Shown here piece after piece: positions 8,172-17,249 of a stretch of 64,000 nt of DNA. The stretch covers positions 1-64,000 of the forward strand of contig CALAOT010000004.1 in NCBI GenBank assembly GCA_937889545.1, in the 5' to 3' direction. This stretch comes from an uncultured Opitutaceae bacterium. GTDB lineage: Bacteria; Verrucomicrobiota; Verrucomicrobiia; Opitutales; Opitutaceae. The notes below the pieces were generated by a model. It saw only the letters and a program-made list of their open reading frames with translations. It was not told where the DNA came from and searched no databases. Every line of letters begins with the position of its first letter. Within the stretch, counting starts at the first letter, position 1. Both the position numbers and the translations under genes were made by a program.

Positions 8172-9575
8172 ATGATCCTTCCCCACGAACCGACCGCCGC
8201 GACGGGCGCGCCCCTGGACCTCGACCTGATCCGCAAGTATGCGATCGCCGGGCCCCGGTACACGTCCTATCCGCCCGCCACCCGGTTCACGCCCGATTTC
8301 GACTGGGAAAGGCTCGAGGCGGCGATTGCGGCGGACAACCGGCCGGGGGCGGGCCCGCTGTCCCTTTACTTCCACCTGCCGTTCTGCGAGTCGCTGTGCT
8401 GGTATTGCGGGTGCAACACGGTCATCACCCGCCGGCGCGAGTCCGCGCGGGAGTACCTGGGCGACCTCGAGCGGGAGATGAACCTGACCGCGGCCCGGCT
8501 GAGGCGCGGCCGGCCGGTCCGGCAGATTCATTTCGGCGGCGGCACGCCGACGTTCTTTCCGCCGGAGGAGCTGGCTCGGCTAGGCCTTCTGATCTATGAG
8601 AACTTCGACCTCGATATGGACTGCGAATTCAGCGTCGAGATCGATCCGCGCGGGCTGACCGCGGAGCACGTCGAGGCGCTGCGGGTGATCGGGGTCAACC
8701 GGGTTTCGCTGGGCGTCCAGGACACCGATCCCAAGGTGCAGGTTGCGATCCACCGCTGGCAGCCGTCGCCGCTGAACCGCCAGGCGATGACCTGGCTGCG
8801 AGACGCCGGCTTCCGCTCGATCAGCGTGGACCTGATCTACGGCCTGCCCAAGCAGGACGCCGCCTCCTTCGGCCGGACGATCGACGAGGTTCTGACGCTC
8901 GGCCCGGACCGGCTGTCGGTGTTCAGCTATGCCCACGTCCCGTGGCTGAAGCCCGCCCAGCGCATCTTCGACGTGCGAGGCGAGCTTCCGCCGCCCGAGG
9001 AGAAGCTGGCGATGGCGGTGGTCGCGCATGACAGGCTGACCCGGGCGGGCTACGTCGACATCGGCCTGGACCATTTCGCCCGCCCCGACGACGAGCTTGC
9101 GGTGGCCCAGCGCAGCGGAACGCTGCAGCGCAATTTCCAGGGTTACAGCACTGCCGCCGGCGCCTCGCTCTACGGCTTTGGCGTCTCGTCGATCTCGTCG
9201 ACGGCGGAAAGCTACCGCCAGAACTTCAAGGGCATGGCCGAATGGCGGGCGGCGCTCGCCGCCGGACGCCTGCCGGTGGAGCGCGCCCTCATTCTGACCG
9301 AGGAGGACCGCAGGCGACGCACCCTGATCATGGGCCTGATGTGCGACCGGCGGCTCGACTACGCCGCGCTGTCCGCGTCGCTGGACGTGGACGTGGCGCG
9401 GGAGTATGCGGCGGAGATCTCCGGGCTGGCAGACCTCGAGGCCGACGGCCTCCTAACCCGCACGCCTGCGGGGATCGAGGTGCTGCCCCGGGGCGTGCCG
9501 CTCCTGCGGGTCATCGCCATGCGCTTCGACGCGACATTCGTCCCCGGCCCCGGGCGCCACGCGCAGACGGTCTGA
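8172..9575 (+). CDS. hemN: Oxygen-independent coproporphyrinogen III oxidase (radical SAM)
   Basis: A 467-residue radical SAM enzyme that decarboxylates coproporphyrinogen III to protoporphyrinogen IX without oxygen. The cluster motif CESLCWYCGC (CX3CX2CXC, Cys72/76/79/81) and the N-terminal GPRYTSYPPATRF are diagnostic of true HemN rather than the HemW-type relatives. GGGTPTFF and the C-terminal HemN domain are present, so length and layout are complete. It sits 6 bp after the heptahaem cytochrome gene, so haem synthesis appears to be expressed together with the main haem consumer. With an oxygen-dependent HemY nearby, the organism can use an anaerobic step here and an aerobic step later. 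Confidence 0.95.
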   Translation: MILPHEPTAATGAPLDLDLIRKYAIAGPRYTSYPPATRFTPDFDWERLEAAIAADNRPGAGPLSLYFHLPFCESLCWYCGCNTVITRRRESAREYLGDLEREMNLTAARLRRGRPVRQIHFGGGTPTFFPPEELARLGLLIYENFDLDMDCEFSVEIDPRGLTAEHVEALRVIGVNRVSLGVQDTDPKVQVAIHRWQPSPLNRQAMTWLRDAGFRSISVDLIYGLPKQDAASFGRTIDEVLTLGPDRLSVFSYAHVPWLKPAQRIFDVRGELPPPEEKLAMAVVAHDRLTRAGYVDIGLDHFARPDDELAVAQRSGTLQRNFQGYSTAAGASLYGFGVSSISSTAESYRQNFKGMAEWRAALAAGRLPVERALILTEEDRRRRTLIMGLMCDRRLDYAALSASLDVDVAREYAAEISGLADLEADGLLTRTPAGIEVLPRGVPLLRVIAMRFDATFVPGPGRHAQTV

Positions 9576-9696
9576 CCGGGATGGGGGCATTGGGCCGCAT
9601 GGCCCTTTCCAGTCCATGACTCGTGGCCGCGAGGGGCGGACCAATGCATCCATTACAGGCGGGTCCCGCTCCCCGGGAAAAAAGGCGCAAAAAAAA

Positions 9697-9729
9697 CCGG
9701 ATGGCGGGGCTCACGGTCCCGCCATCCGG
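9697..9729 (-). terminator. Intrinsic terminator of the porin gene
   Basis: A perfect 12-bp inverted repeat (9697-9708 and 9718-9729) with a 9-base loop is followed, on the minus strand, by a run of T (A-run at 9689-9696 on the plus strand). It lies 16 bp past the stop of the minus-strand porin gene. Confidence 0.9.
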
Positions 9730-9744
9730 CGAATTCAGGCCAAA

Positions 9745-11952
9745 TCAGAGGGAATAGGTGAAGGCCAGGTAGGCGAGCGGGCTTTGGTAGTTCGTGAAGC
9801 CGCCGGTCAGGTCGTCCGTCTTTCGGATGTAGCCCACCTTACCTTCGCCTATGAGGTGGTCGCCGAACTTGTGCTTTAGCCCCGCGGTGACCGTCGCTAT
9901 CTCGAAACCGGCCCCGTAGGGTTCGCCGCCCAAGGCGACGCCGGGATTGTAGTCTTTGGCCTGCTGCCAGTACATCTGGAGCTGGGCGTCGGTCTGCTTG
10001 TCGAGCACGAAGCCGATGAGGGCGGAGCTGCTGACATAGTTGTCGTTGGAGTTCGCTATCGGCGGCGGGATGTAGGTGGTCGCCGACACCACGACGATCG
10101 GGTAGGACGTCTGGATGTAGTTGTAGACGACGTTGAGGTTGTACTGGAAGTAAACCTCGCTGTTGGGCGTCCAGTTGACGGTCTCGCTGAACAGCTGCCC
10201 TTTGGCCTGGCCGGAGGTGACCTCATTTCCCAGGCCGCCATTGGCCACGTTGGCGAGGACCGACATATTCCCGGTCTGGGGCTGGTAGCGGGTGTTGAAC
10301 GAGATCTCCGGCAGGGGCTTGTAGATCACGCTGAACTTCATCCCGGTGAACGTGTAGCCGGTGACATAAAGGCCGCCGTAGCTTGCCGTGCCGATGATGT
10401 CGTCAGAGCCAATGAACTTGTTCTCGTGATCCTTGCGGTAGACCTCGGCCCTGACCGTCAGCTTGGACGTGGCGTTCCAGTTGGCGCCGAGCTTCACGTC
10501 CTCGTAGTCCTGGTTGGCATCCTGGAAGAAGACCGACCCGATCGGGGTGGGGGTCATGGTGACCACACCGGCGCCGGTGGTGGAGACGGCGACGTAGGGG
10601 TTGATCCAGTGCTGGGTGCCACGGGTGACTCGGTCGTCGAACGAGCCGTAAAGGACTAGGTTGGAGATGCCGGTGTACTGGAAGGAAGCCTCCGGCGAGG
10701 CGATGTGGTCGGCGTAGTGCGAGTAGGTCAGTTCGTTTCTGGTGGTGATGTTCGTGCTCGCGATGGTCTTGGCCCCAGTGGCCAGGGTGGTATTCGTAAA
10801 GCCGCCGCTGCTGCCGACCGTGTCCTGCTCATCTCGGAAGCCAATGTCCGCCAGCCAGTTCGGGCTTGGCGTAAACTTGAGGAAGACGTTGCCGACGTAG
10901 TCGTCGTCCTTTGAGGTGCCATAGATGTTCGCGGCCGTGAGGGCGGTGTAGACCGCATTTGCGGTCGAGCTGTAGGTCGGCGTGATCCAGTTGCCGCCAT
11001 TTGTGGAGGACAGGTGCGAATAGGTGAGCCCGATCTCCATTGCGACCAGATCATTGAACTTCGTTTCGGTCTGGTTGAGGAACCGGAAGGTCTTTGCATC
11101 CCGCGTTTCCCCGTCGTCCTGGACCGTGACAGTCGGGTCAGCGATCACGTTGGAGTTCGGATACCTGACGTAGACGCGGGCGTCGTTGTTGTTGACCCAG
11201 TCCTCGGTCAACCTGAGGGTTTCGGTTGTCTTCCCGATCGTCGCGACCATCGAGCCCTCGAGGATCTGGTGGTGCTCGTCAAGCATCTGGACATTGGGGG
11301 CGATGTAAGGGGTGTTTACCGGCAGGGCCGTTCCCACGAAGGCCCCCTTAACCACGGTCGCGTTCGGATTGATTATCGCGCCCCACTCGGTGGAGTCCTT
11401 CATGCCGGTCCGCTTCTCGTCGTGGTAGCTGATCGTGAAGACCGGACGGTTCGGCAGGGCCAGCTTCGCATCCACCCAGAACGAGCTGCGGTCCACGTGA
11501 AGGTCCTCCGGGCCCATCACCTCGAACTTGTTTGCCAGCGGGAAGAATCCGCCGACCCCGTCGTAGAACGTGCGGAACCGCTTGTAGCCGGCGTCGATGG
11601 ATCCGAGGTTGGCCGTGGTGACGTTGAAGTCCGCGAGATAGTCCTCCGTCCCGGCCATGGCATGGCCCTTTGCCGTCACCGTCGTGTTGTCGTTGACGTC
11701 CTTCGTATAGTAGAAGTCCTCGATGCCTGCGGCGCCCGCGCTGGGCATGCCCGTCGTCTTGGCGAACGCGGCGTCGTCGCCGTTGACCCAGGCCGCCGAG
11801 CCCGAAATCTTTATGTAGCTTTCGTAATTCGGGAAGGCGTCGGTGGGGACCGACGTCTCATCCGACGCGGCCCGTGCCGTTGGAAGGGCGAGGACCGCGC
11901 CGGCGCAAATCAGACCGGCGCTGCGCAGGAGTGCTGAGGGAGTGGCGATCAT
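9745..11952 (-). CDS. MtrB/PioB-like outer-membrane beta-barrel protein
   Basis: A 735-residue protein with a cleavable signal peptide (about residues 1-29, ending ARA) and no other hydrophobic helix. Alternating amphipathic strands run through the rest of the chain, and it ends in AFTYSL, an aromatic-rich barrel terminus. The early part (about 80-140) with GYKRFRTFYDGVGGFF and repeated tyrosine/threonine strands resembles porins that sheath a multihaem cytochrome. The partner cytochrome gene lies directly upstream, 21 bp away on the same strand, and an intrinsic terminator follows. I infer a porin-cytochrome conduit that moves electrons across the outer membrane. No extracellular OmcA/MtrC-type cytochrome is visible in the window, so the outer end is either elsewhere or absent. 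Confidence 0.8.
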   Translation of the reverse strand: MIATPSALLRSAGLICAGAVLALPTARAASDETSVPTDAFPNYESYIKISGSAAWVNGDDAAFAKTTGMPSAGAAGIEDFYYTKDVNDNTTVTAKGHAMAGTEDYLADFNVTTANLGSIDAGYKRFRTFYDGVGGFFPLANKFEVMGPEDLHVDRSSFWVDAKLALPNRPVFTISYHDEKRTGMKDSTEWGAIINPNATVVKGAFVGTALPVNTPYIAPNVQMLDEHHQILEGSMVATIGKTTETLRLTEDWVNNNDARVYVRYPNSNVIADPTVTVQDDGETRDAKTFRFLNQTETKFNDLVAMEIGLTYSHLSSTNGGNWITPTYSSTANAVYTALTAANIYGTSKDDDYVGNVFLKFTPSPNWLADIGFRDEQDTVGSSGGFTNTTLATGAKTIASTNITTRNELTYSHYADHIASPEASFQYTGISNLVLYGSFDDRVTRGTQHWINPYVAVSTTGAGVVTMTPTPIGSVFFQDANQDYEDVKLGANWNATSKLTVRAEVYRKDHENKFIGSDDIIGTASYGGLYVTGYTFTGMKFSVIYKPLPEISFNTRYQPQTGNMSVLANVANGGLGNEVTSGQAKGQLFSETVNWTPNSEVYFQYNLNVVYNYIQTSYPIVVVSATTYIPPPIANSNDNYVSSSALIGFVLDKQTDAQLQMYWQQAKDYNPGVALGGEPYGAGFEIATVTAGLKHKFGDHLIGEGKVGYIRKTDDLTGGFTNYQSPLAYLAFTYSL

Positions 11953-11973
11953 GATCTTGGTTTCCTTGGTAGG

Positions 11974-12777
11974 TTAGGGCCGGAGGGAAGCGTTTACATT
12001 GGAGCCGTGGACGTCCTCGTGGCAGTTGGCCGACCAGCAGGTGCCCTCGGAGAGCCTGGAGCCGACGGCGCTGGCGTGGGTGGAGCCCGCACCATAGCCG
12101 CCGAGGTTGAAGCCGGGGGCCAGGTCGGCGAGATGGCAGCGCAGGCACAGGTTGGCGTCGCGTGCGACCAGCATCTTGTCGTTGACCGAGCCGTGGGGGT
12201 TGTGGCAGGCCGTGCAGCCTTCCTCGCGGATCGCGCCGTGCGGGTAGGTGAAGGGGCCGGCCTGGGCGGTGTGGCAGCGAAGGCAGGTCTCAGTCCGGGA
12301 CGCCAGGGCGGCGCCGCCGCCGCGCACCGCGTTGCCCTTGTGCACGTCGTGGCAGTCCACGCAGCTGACTTGGCCGGTCAGGACCGGGTGGGAGTGGGGC
12401 AGGCTCATCTCGCCGCGCTTGTCTGAGTGGCACTCGAAGCAGGCCTCGGGCGACTTGCGAGGATTGACGATGGTGCCGGCCTTACCGCCCGCCTGCACGT
12501 GCAGGCTGCCCGGGCCGTGGCAGGCCTCGCAGCCGGTGCCGGCGACCTTGGCCTCGGCGACCGCGATCCTCGCGTGGGTCGAGCCGGGGAACTCGCTGAC
12601 CCGCTCGGAGTGGCACTGCGCGCACTCCTTGCTGCCGACATACGTGGCCCCGGGGGTGCCCGCGCCCGGAGGCACCTCGATGCGGCTCGCGGTTTCGCAG
12701 GAGATCAGGAGCAGGGACCAGAGGGCGCAGCCCCCGAATATCAGTTGGTTCGCGGACAGGCGTCTTAGTTTTCTCAC
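11974..12777 (-). CDS. Octahaem c-type cytochrome lipoprotein (MtrA/DmsE-like)
   Basis: With the GTG start at 12777 this is a 267-residue lipoprotein (lipobox LLIS-Cys27). It has seven CXXCH sites at residues 52, 83, 113, 139, 165, 188 and 211, plus CWSANCH (CX4CH, 247-253), and many distal histidines. DmsE/MtrA-family proteins sit inside an MtrB-type barrel and carry electrons through the outer membrane. The frame is open further upstream to 12912, but the GTG gives a proper lipoprotein signal, and the 21-bp repeats upstream then fall outside the gene. MtrA itself has ten haems; eight is fewer, and the last site is non-canonical. It is probably the first gene of a two-gene unit with the porin. 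Confidence 0.85.
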   Translation of the reverse strand: MRKLRRLSANQLIFGGCALWSLLLISCETASRIEVPPGAGTPGATYVGSKECAQCHSERVSEFPGSTHARIAVAEAKVAGTGCEACHGPGSLHVQAGGKAGTIVNPRKSPEACFECHSDKRGEMSLPHSHPVLTGQVSCVDCHDVHKGNAVRGGGAALASRTETCLRCHTAQAGPFTYPHGAIREEGCTACHNPHGSVNDKMLVARDANLCLRCHLADLAPGFNLGGYGAGSTHASAVGSRLSEGTCWSANCHEDVHGSNVNASLRP

Positions 12778-12879
12778 GGTGAGGGATAGGTTTGTTGGAG
12801 ATGCCCGGTGAACTTCGGGAAGGCGTCTTGGCTGACGCCAGTCTGCCATGCGAGCGGTCGTTTCATCTGCGCATCCTTT

Positions 12880-12940
12880 GGCGAGAAGCGTGCATAAATT
12901 GGCGATAAGCATGCATTAACGGGCGGATAAGATTTCGTGA
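12880..12940. promoter_or_regulatory. Tandem 21-bp-spaced operator-like repeats
   Basis: Two 19-bp elements, ggcgagaagcgtgcataaa (12880-12898) and ggcgataagcatgcattaa (12901-12919), match at 16 of 19 positions and start 21 bp apart. A weaker third element begins at 12922 with ggcggataag. The spacing of two helical turns puts them on one face of the DNA, 103-160 bp upstream of the octahaem cytochrome start. A binding array for a regulator of this unit is an inference. Confidence 0.5.
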
Positions 12941-12961
12941 ATCCGCGGAATCGCGGCGTCG

Positions 12962-13012
12962 GTTGCGCGAGGCCGCGCAACTCTCGCGCAAGGTTTCGCA
13001 AGAACTGCGCAA
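12962..13012. repeat. Inverted repeat and helically phased CGCAA motifs
   Basis: A perfect 8-bp inverted repeat with a 4-bp loop (12962-12969 and 12974-12981) is followed by CGCAA motifs starting at 12976, 12987, 12997 and 13008. The spacings are 11, 10 and 11 bp, close to one helical turn each. It lies about 95-145 bp upstream of the lipoprotein gene. Confidence 0.5.
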
Positions 13013-13106
13013 GCTTTGCCTTCGACAGCCGGGACCGGCCCTGCGTCAATCCCGGGCCTCGCCCCCGAAGCGCAATTGATTTCCGCCACGAGCCTCTTCC
13101 CATGGT

Positions 13107-14249
13107 ATGCCAAGCGTTCCCCCGACCAAGCGCCGGATAACCCTCCTTCTGGCGGTGGGCGTCTGTTCCGGGCTGGCCGCTTGCAGGGACAGGAGCATCA
13201 CCAGCTATCGGATCCCGAAGGAACCCGATGCCGAGCAAGCCCCGGCTCCGGAGGCCGCGTCCCAATCCGGCGCGCCTGCCATCCACTGGACGGTGCCGGA
13301 CGGCTGGCAGCTGCAACCTGCGGCCGCCATGCGCCAGGGCAGCTTCCTGGTGGCCGGCGCAGCGGGCGCCACCGCCGACGTGTCTGTGGTGTCGTTGCCC
13401 GGCACCGGCGGCGATGACCTGGCAAACATCAACCGCTGGCGCGACCAGCTGAAGCTCGCGCCGGTTTCCGCCTCCGAGATGCCCGGCCAGGTGCAGAGCC
13501 TGGCGGCCGCCGCCGGCCAGTTTGTCCTCGCCGACATGGCCGGCACGGTCGCCGAGAAGGGAGCCGTGCGCATCCTGGGGGCCTGGCTCCGGCAGCCGGA
13601 CCGGGTGTGGTTCTTCAAGATGATAGGGTCGTCCGACCTGGTCGAAACGCAAAAGGACGCCTTCATCGCCTTTCTTAAGTCAGTCAGCCTGGGGGATGGG
13701 TCGGCGGGCCGGCTGCCGCTGGCCCAGGGCGGCCCCGCCCCGTCCAACACGAACGACCTGCCCAGGAGCGGCCGCGAGACGGGCGTACCGCTGGTCCAGC
13801 CCGCCGCGGGCGGCGCGGGAATGGATTCCATCCCGGTAAAGGCCGAGCGCGGCGCCTCGCTCCTCTGGCAGGCGCCGGCCGACTGGCAGAACCTGCCCGG
13901 CAACGCCATGCGCAAGGGCAGCTATTCCCTCGGCGGCGGGGCCGAGGTGGCGATCACGGCCTTCCCAGGCGGGGTCGGCGGGGTCCTCGCCAATGTGAAT
14001 CGCTGGCGGGGGCAGGCGGGTCTGGCCCCGGTGGACGAAACCGGCCTCGGCCGGGCGACGACCCCGGTAGAGAGCAACGGGCTGCATTTCCTCCTGGTCG
14101 ACTCCGAGGGCGCCTCCTCGTCGGTCGTGGCCGCACTCCTGCCGTGGAACGGCGCCACGTGGTTCTTCAAGCTGACGGGCCCGGCCGACGCCGTCGCCCG
14201 GGCGAAGCCGTCCTTCCTTTCCTTCCTCAAGACGGTCCGGGCCCCCTGA
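13107..14249 (+). CDS. Tandem-domain lipoprotein of unknown function in the cytochrome maturation unit
   Basis: A 380-residue lipoprotein (lipobox LAAC, Cys26) made of two copies of one domain, about residues 58-198 and 245-380. Matching blocks are WTVPDGWQLQPAAAMRQGSF with WQAPADWQNLPGNAMRKGSY, LANINRWRDQLKLAPV with LANVNRWRGQAGLAPV, and VWFFKMIGSSDLV with TWFFKLTGPADAV, each ending in a similar FLKSV/FLKTV helix. I do not recognise a named family. No haem motif is present. The gene lies only 4 bp before resB, so a role in assembly, stability or supply of extracytoplasmic cytochromes is possible but is inferred from position only. Confidence 0.75.
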   Translation: MPSVPPTKRRITLLLAVGVCSGLAACRDRSITSYRIPKEPDAEQAPAPEAASQSGAPAIHWTVPDGWQLQPAAAMRQGSFLVAGAAGATADVSVVSLPGTGGDDLANINRWRDQLKLAPVSASEMPGQVQSLAAAAGQFVLADMAGTVAEKGAVRILGAWLRQPDRVWFFKMIGSSDLVETQKDAFIAFLKSVSLGDGSAGRLPLAQGGPAPSNTNDLPRSGRETGVPLVQPAAGGAGMDSIPVKAERGASLLWQAPADWQNLPGNAMRKGSYSLGGGAEVAITAFPGGVGGVLANVNRWRGQAGLAPVDETGLGRATTPVESNGLHFLLVDSEGASSSVVAALLPWNGATWFFKLTGPADAVARAKPSFLSFLKTVRAP

Positions 14250-14253
14250 GCCG

Positions 14254-15471
14254 ATGCCCATGCCCCGCCCGAATCCGTTCGCCCTGTTCACGTCGCTCCG
14301 GCTCACGGTCGTCCTGCTGCTGCTTTCCATCATGCTGGTCTTCGCCGCGACGCTCGACCAGGTGCATCTCGGTGTCTGGGGCGTGCAGGAGAAGTATTTT
14401 CGCTCGTTCTTCGTCTTCGGCCACGTTCCCGGCACCGGGTTCCTTTTTCCGGTCTTTCCCGGCGGCTTCCTGCTGGGCGGGGTGTTGATCGTCAACCTGG
14501 TGGCGGCCCATCTCTACCGCTTCCGCTTTGCCTGGAACAAATTGGGCATCTGGCTGACGCACGCCGGCCTCATCCTCCTGCTGGTCGGGGAGGGCCTTTC
14601 CGGGATGCTGCAGCAGGACCACCAGATGCGGATCGACGTCGGCCAGACTCGGCGCTACTCGGAAAGCTTTCGCGAGACCGAGCTCGCCATCGTCGAAACC
14701 ACCCATCCTGGGTACGACGACGTGGTCGCCATCCCGGCGGCGCTCCTTGCCGCGGGCGCCCCGATCCAGCATCCGATGCTGCCGTTCCTCGTGAAACCCG
14801 TGGCCTTCTTTCCCAACGCCATGTTGCGGACCCGGTCCCAGGCACCCGGCGGCCCGCCGAGCGTGGCGACGGCGGGGGAGGGCGCAGACATCGTGGCCAC
14901 CCCGATACCCCTCACGACCAAGCCGGATGAGGCCAACTGGCCGACCGGCTACGTCGAGCTCGCCGGGCCGGAGGGATCCCAGGGCACGTTCCTCGTCTCG
15001 ACCATGCTGCAGCAGCCGGAGGCGTTTGCGTACCAGGGGCGGACCTGGCGCCTCGCTCTTCGCGCAAGGCGCGACTACCTGCCGTTCACCATCACGCTCC
15101 TTAAGTTCACCCACGACATCTATCCGGGCACCGACATTCCCAGGGACTTCGCGAGCACGATCCGCCTGCGAAGCGACGACGGCCGCGACGACCGCGAGAT
15201 CCGGATCTTCATGAACAGTCCGCTGCGCTTCGGTGGCCGCGCCTTCTACCAGGCGGGGTACGCCAACAATGACCGCACGACGGTGCTCCAGGTCGTGCGC
15301 AACCCGAGCTGGCGGATCCCGTACGTGTCCTGCGCGCTGATCGCCCTCGGCCTGGCCGGCCAGTTCGGCATCCATCTCCTTGCGTTCTTCCGGCGCCGCC
15401 CCGGCGCACCCCCGGGGAACCGGGCCGCGGCCGCCGCCCCGGGCATGGCCTCCTCTCCCCCTTCGCCATGA
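14254..15471 (+). CDS. resB: ResB-like cytochrome c biogenesis protein (System II)
   Basis: A 405-residue membrane protein. Membrane segments lie at about 14-33, 70-90 and 98-115, followed by a large extracytoplasmic domain and a last helix near 355-375, the usual ResB/CcsB topology. ResB and CcsA together bring haem across the membrane and attach it to CXXCH motifs of apocytochromes. It overlaps ccsA by 4 bp (ATGA), so the two are translationally coupled. The unit serves the multihaem cytochromes encoded on both sides. The dedicated thiol-redox proteins of System II (ResA/CcdA) are not in the window. Confidence 0.88.
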   Translation: MPMPRPNPFALFTSLRLTVVLLLLSIMLVFAATLDQVHLGVWGVQEKYFRSFFVFGHVPGTGFLFPVFPGGFLLGGVLIVNLVAAHLYRFRFAWNKLGIWLTHAGLILLLVGEGLSGMLQQDHQMRIDVGQTRRYSESFRETELAIVETTHPGYDDVVAIPAALLAAGAPIQHPMLPFLVKPVAFFPNAMLRTRSQAPGGPPSVATAGEGADIVATPIPLTTKPDEANWPTGYVELAGPEGSQGTFLVSTMLQQPEAFAYQGRTWRLALRARRDYLPFTITLLKFTHDIYPGTDIPRDFASTIRLRSDDGRDDREIRIFMNSPLRFGGRAFYQAGYANNDRTTVLQVVRNPSWRIPYVSCALIALGLAGQFGIHLLAFFRRRPGAPPGNRAAAAAPGMASSPPSP

Positions 15472-17249
15472 GAAGATACATGGCCTCCGGGGCGCTGGTG
15501 CTCGCGCTGGTCTGGATCGGATCCACCCTGGTGCCGCGCGGCAATCCTGGCGCGTTCGACCTGGCGTCGTTCGGGCGGCTGCCGGTGCTGGCCGACGGAC
15601 GCATCAAGCCGATGGACACGGTCGCCCGCACGAGCCTCCTCATGCTGCAGGGACGCCAGCGGCTTGCCGCGGCCGACGGCCGCGCGCTGACGCCGGAGGA
15701 GTGGCTCCTCGACGTGCTGTTCCGGCCCGAGGTTGCCGACGCCTACCGGATATTCCGCATCGACAATTCCGAGGTGCTCTCGCTCTTCGGCCTGGGCGCC
15801 GGCGAAAGCGCGGGCCAGGTGAGGTTCTCCTTCGCGCAGCTCCAGTCCGGGCTGCCGGAGCTCGATCGACAGGCGCAATTGGCCGGTCCGGTGGACGCCG
15901 CGGCGCGCACCTCCTTCCAGCGCGCGGTCGTCGAGCTGCGCGAGCACCTGGAATACTACGGCCGGCTGAAATACAGCCTGCAGACGCCCGACGGCTTCGA
16001 CCTGTCCGCGGTCCTGGACGATCCGGGCCGGCTCGCTGCGGGCCGCCCCGGCTTCGAGACGATGGAGGCGTTCAGCCTGCTGCGGGCCATTCCGCCGCCC
16101 GCGCCGTCGGCCCGCCTCGACGAATGGCAGAGCATGGGGCGGTCCCTGCTGCGGGCGCTGCCCGCGGGAGCGGTGGATCGGCCGGTGCGTTTCTACGCCG
16201 CGATTGGGCGGGCCTGGAAGGCCGGGCAGGCCGCGGATTTCAACGCCGCGGTCGGGGCCTACCGGGCCGACCTGTCCCCGCGGTTCGCCCCGCTACTGCG
16301 CCGATGCTCCCTTGAGAGCCTCTTCAACCAGGCGGAGCCCTTCTTCACGAGCCTGGTCCTCTATGTGGCGGCGTTCCTGCTGGCCGTGGCGTCCTGGCTC
16401 AAATGGCCCGCCGAGCTGGGGCGCGCCGCCTTCCGGCTCATGACCGTCGCCTTTCTCCTGGCGACCGCGGGGATCGTCGCCCGCATGTGGCTCGAGGGCC
16501 GGCCCCCGGTGACCAACCTCTACTCCTCGGCGCTGTTCATCGGCTGGGGATCGGTGGCCCTGTGCCTGGTCCTCGAGCGGCTCAACCGCAACGCGGTGGC
16601 GAGCTCGGCCGGCTCGCTGATCGGCTTCGGCACGCTTGTGATCGCCCACAACCTGTCGCTCAGCGGCGACACGCTGGAAATGATGCGCGCGGTGCTCGAC
16701 TCGAACTTCTGGCTGTCGACCCACGTGGTGACGGTGACGACGGGCTACGCCTCGACCTTCCTGGCCGGCTTCCTGGCGATCATCTACATCGTGCGCGGCG
16801 TGTTCAGCCGCACCCTCGACCGCCCGACGGCCGACTCGCTGGCCGGCATGGTCTACGGCATCGTCTGCTTCGCGACGCTTTTCAGCTTTGTGGGCACGGT
16901 GCTGGGCGGCATCTGGGCGGACCAGTCCTGGGGCCGATTCTGGGGCTGGGATCCGAAGGAGAACGGCGCGCTCATCATCGTCCTCTGGAACGCGGTCATC
17001 CTCCACTGCCGGTGGGGCGGCCTCGTCAGGCAGCGCGGGCTAATGTGCCTGGCCGTGTTCGGCAACATCGTGACGGCATGGAGCTGGTTCGGCACCAATA
17101 TGCTCGGGGTCGGCCTGCACAGCTACGGCTTCACCAACGCGGCGTTCCAGGGCCTCGTCGCCTTCGTCGCCCTGCAGCTGGCGGTGATCGGCGTCGCGGC
17201 GATCCCCCGTGCCAAATGGCGCAGCGCCGCTCTCGCCGGCCCGGCCTGA
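15468..17249 (+). CDS. ccsA: CcsA/ResC-type haem handling protein (System II)
   Basis: A 593-residue protein. The C-terminal half has about eight membrane segments with the tryptophan-rich WWD-type haem-binding motif WGRFWGWDPKENGA and flanking histidines (IAHNLS, STHVV, GLHSYG) that serve as axial ligands in this family. The N-terminal 270 or so residues are an extra, mostly extracytoplasmic region after one signal-anchor helix, longer than in classical CcsA. Its partner resB overlaps the start. Function: haem export and ligation to periplasmic apocytochromes. No terminator with a T-run is visible before the small cytochrome c gene 196 bp downstream. Confidence 0.9.
   Translation: MRRYMASGALVLALVWIGSTLVPRGNPGAFDLASFGRLPVLADGRIKPMDTVARTSLLMLQGRQRLAAADGRALTPEEWLLDVLFRPEVADAYRIFRIDNSEVLSLFGLGAGESAGQVRFSFAQLQSGLPELDRQAQLAGPVDAAARTSFQRAVVELREHLEYYGRLKYSLQTPDGFDLSAVLDDPGRLAAGRPGFETMEAFSLLRAIPPPAPSARLDEWQSMGRSLLRALPAGAVDRPVRFYAAIGRAWKAGQAADFNAAVGAYRADLSPRFAPLLRRCSLESLFNQAEPFFTSLVLYVAAFLLAVASWLKWPAELGRAAFRLMTVAFLLATAGIVARMWLEGRPPVTNLYSSALFIGWGSVALCLVLERLNRNAVASSAGSLIGFGTLVIAHNLSLSGDTLEMMRAVLDSNFWLSTHVVTVTTGYASTFLAGFLAIIYIVRGVFSRTLDRPTADSLAGMVYGIVCFATLFSFVGTVLGGIWADQSWGRFWGWDPKENGALIIVLWNAVILHCRWGGLVRQRGLMCLAVFGNIVTAWSWFGTNMLGVGLHSYGFTNAAFQGLVAFVALQLAVIGVAAIPRAKWRSAALAGPA

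Larger units (their letters stand above)
12778..13106. other. Divergent regulatory region between the porin-cytochrome unit and the lipoprotein-resB-ccsA unit
   Basis: These 329 bp separate two transcription units running away from each other. They contain two kinds of phased repeats, listed separately, and no convincing gene. Confidence 0.7.

Noticed and set aside
6405-8531. A 708-residue open frame on the minus strand opposite the heptahaem cytochrome and hemN genes
   Set aside because: It mirrors the codon pattern of the real genes; it is rich in Arg, Gly, Pro and Val with no recognisable domain, while the opposite strand has clear haem and radical SAM motifs.
9697-9729. Hairpin considered as a terminator for hemN
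   Set aside because: The run of A precedes the hairpin on the plus strand, so the T-run is on the minus strand and fits the porin gene. It may still work weakly for hemN.
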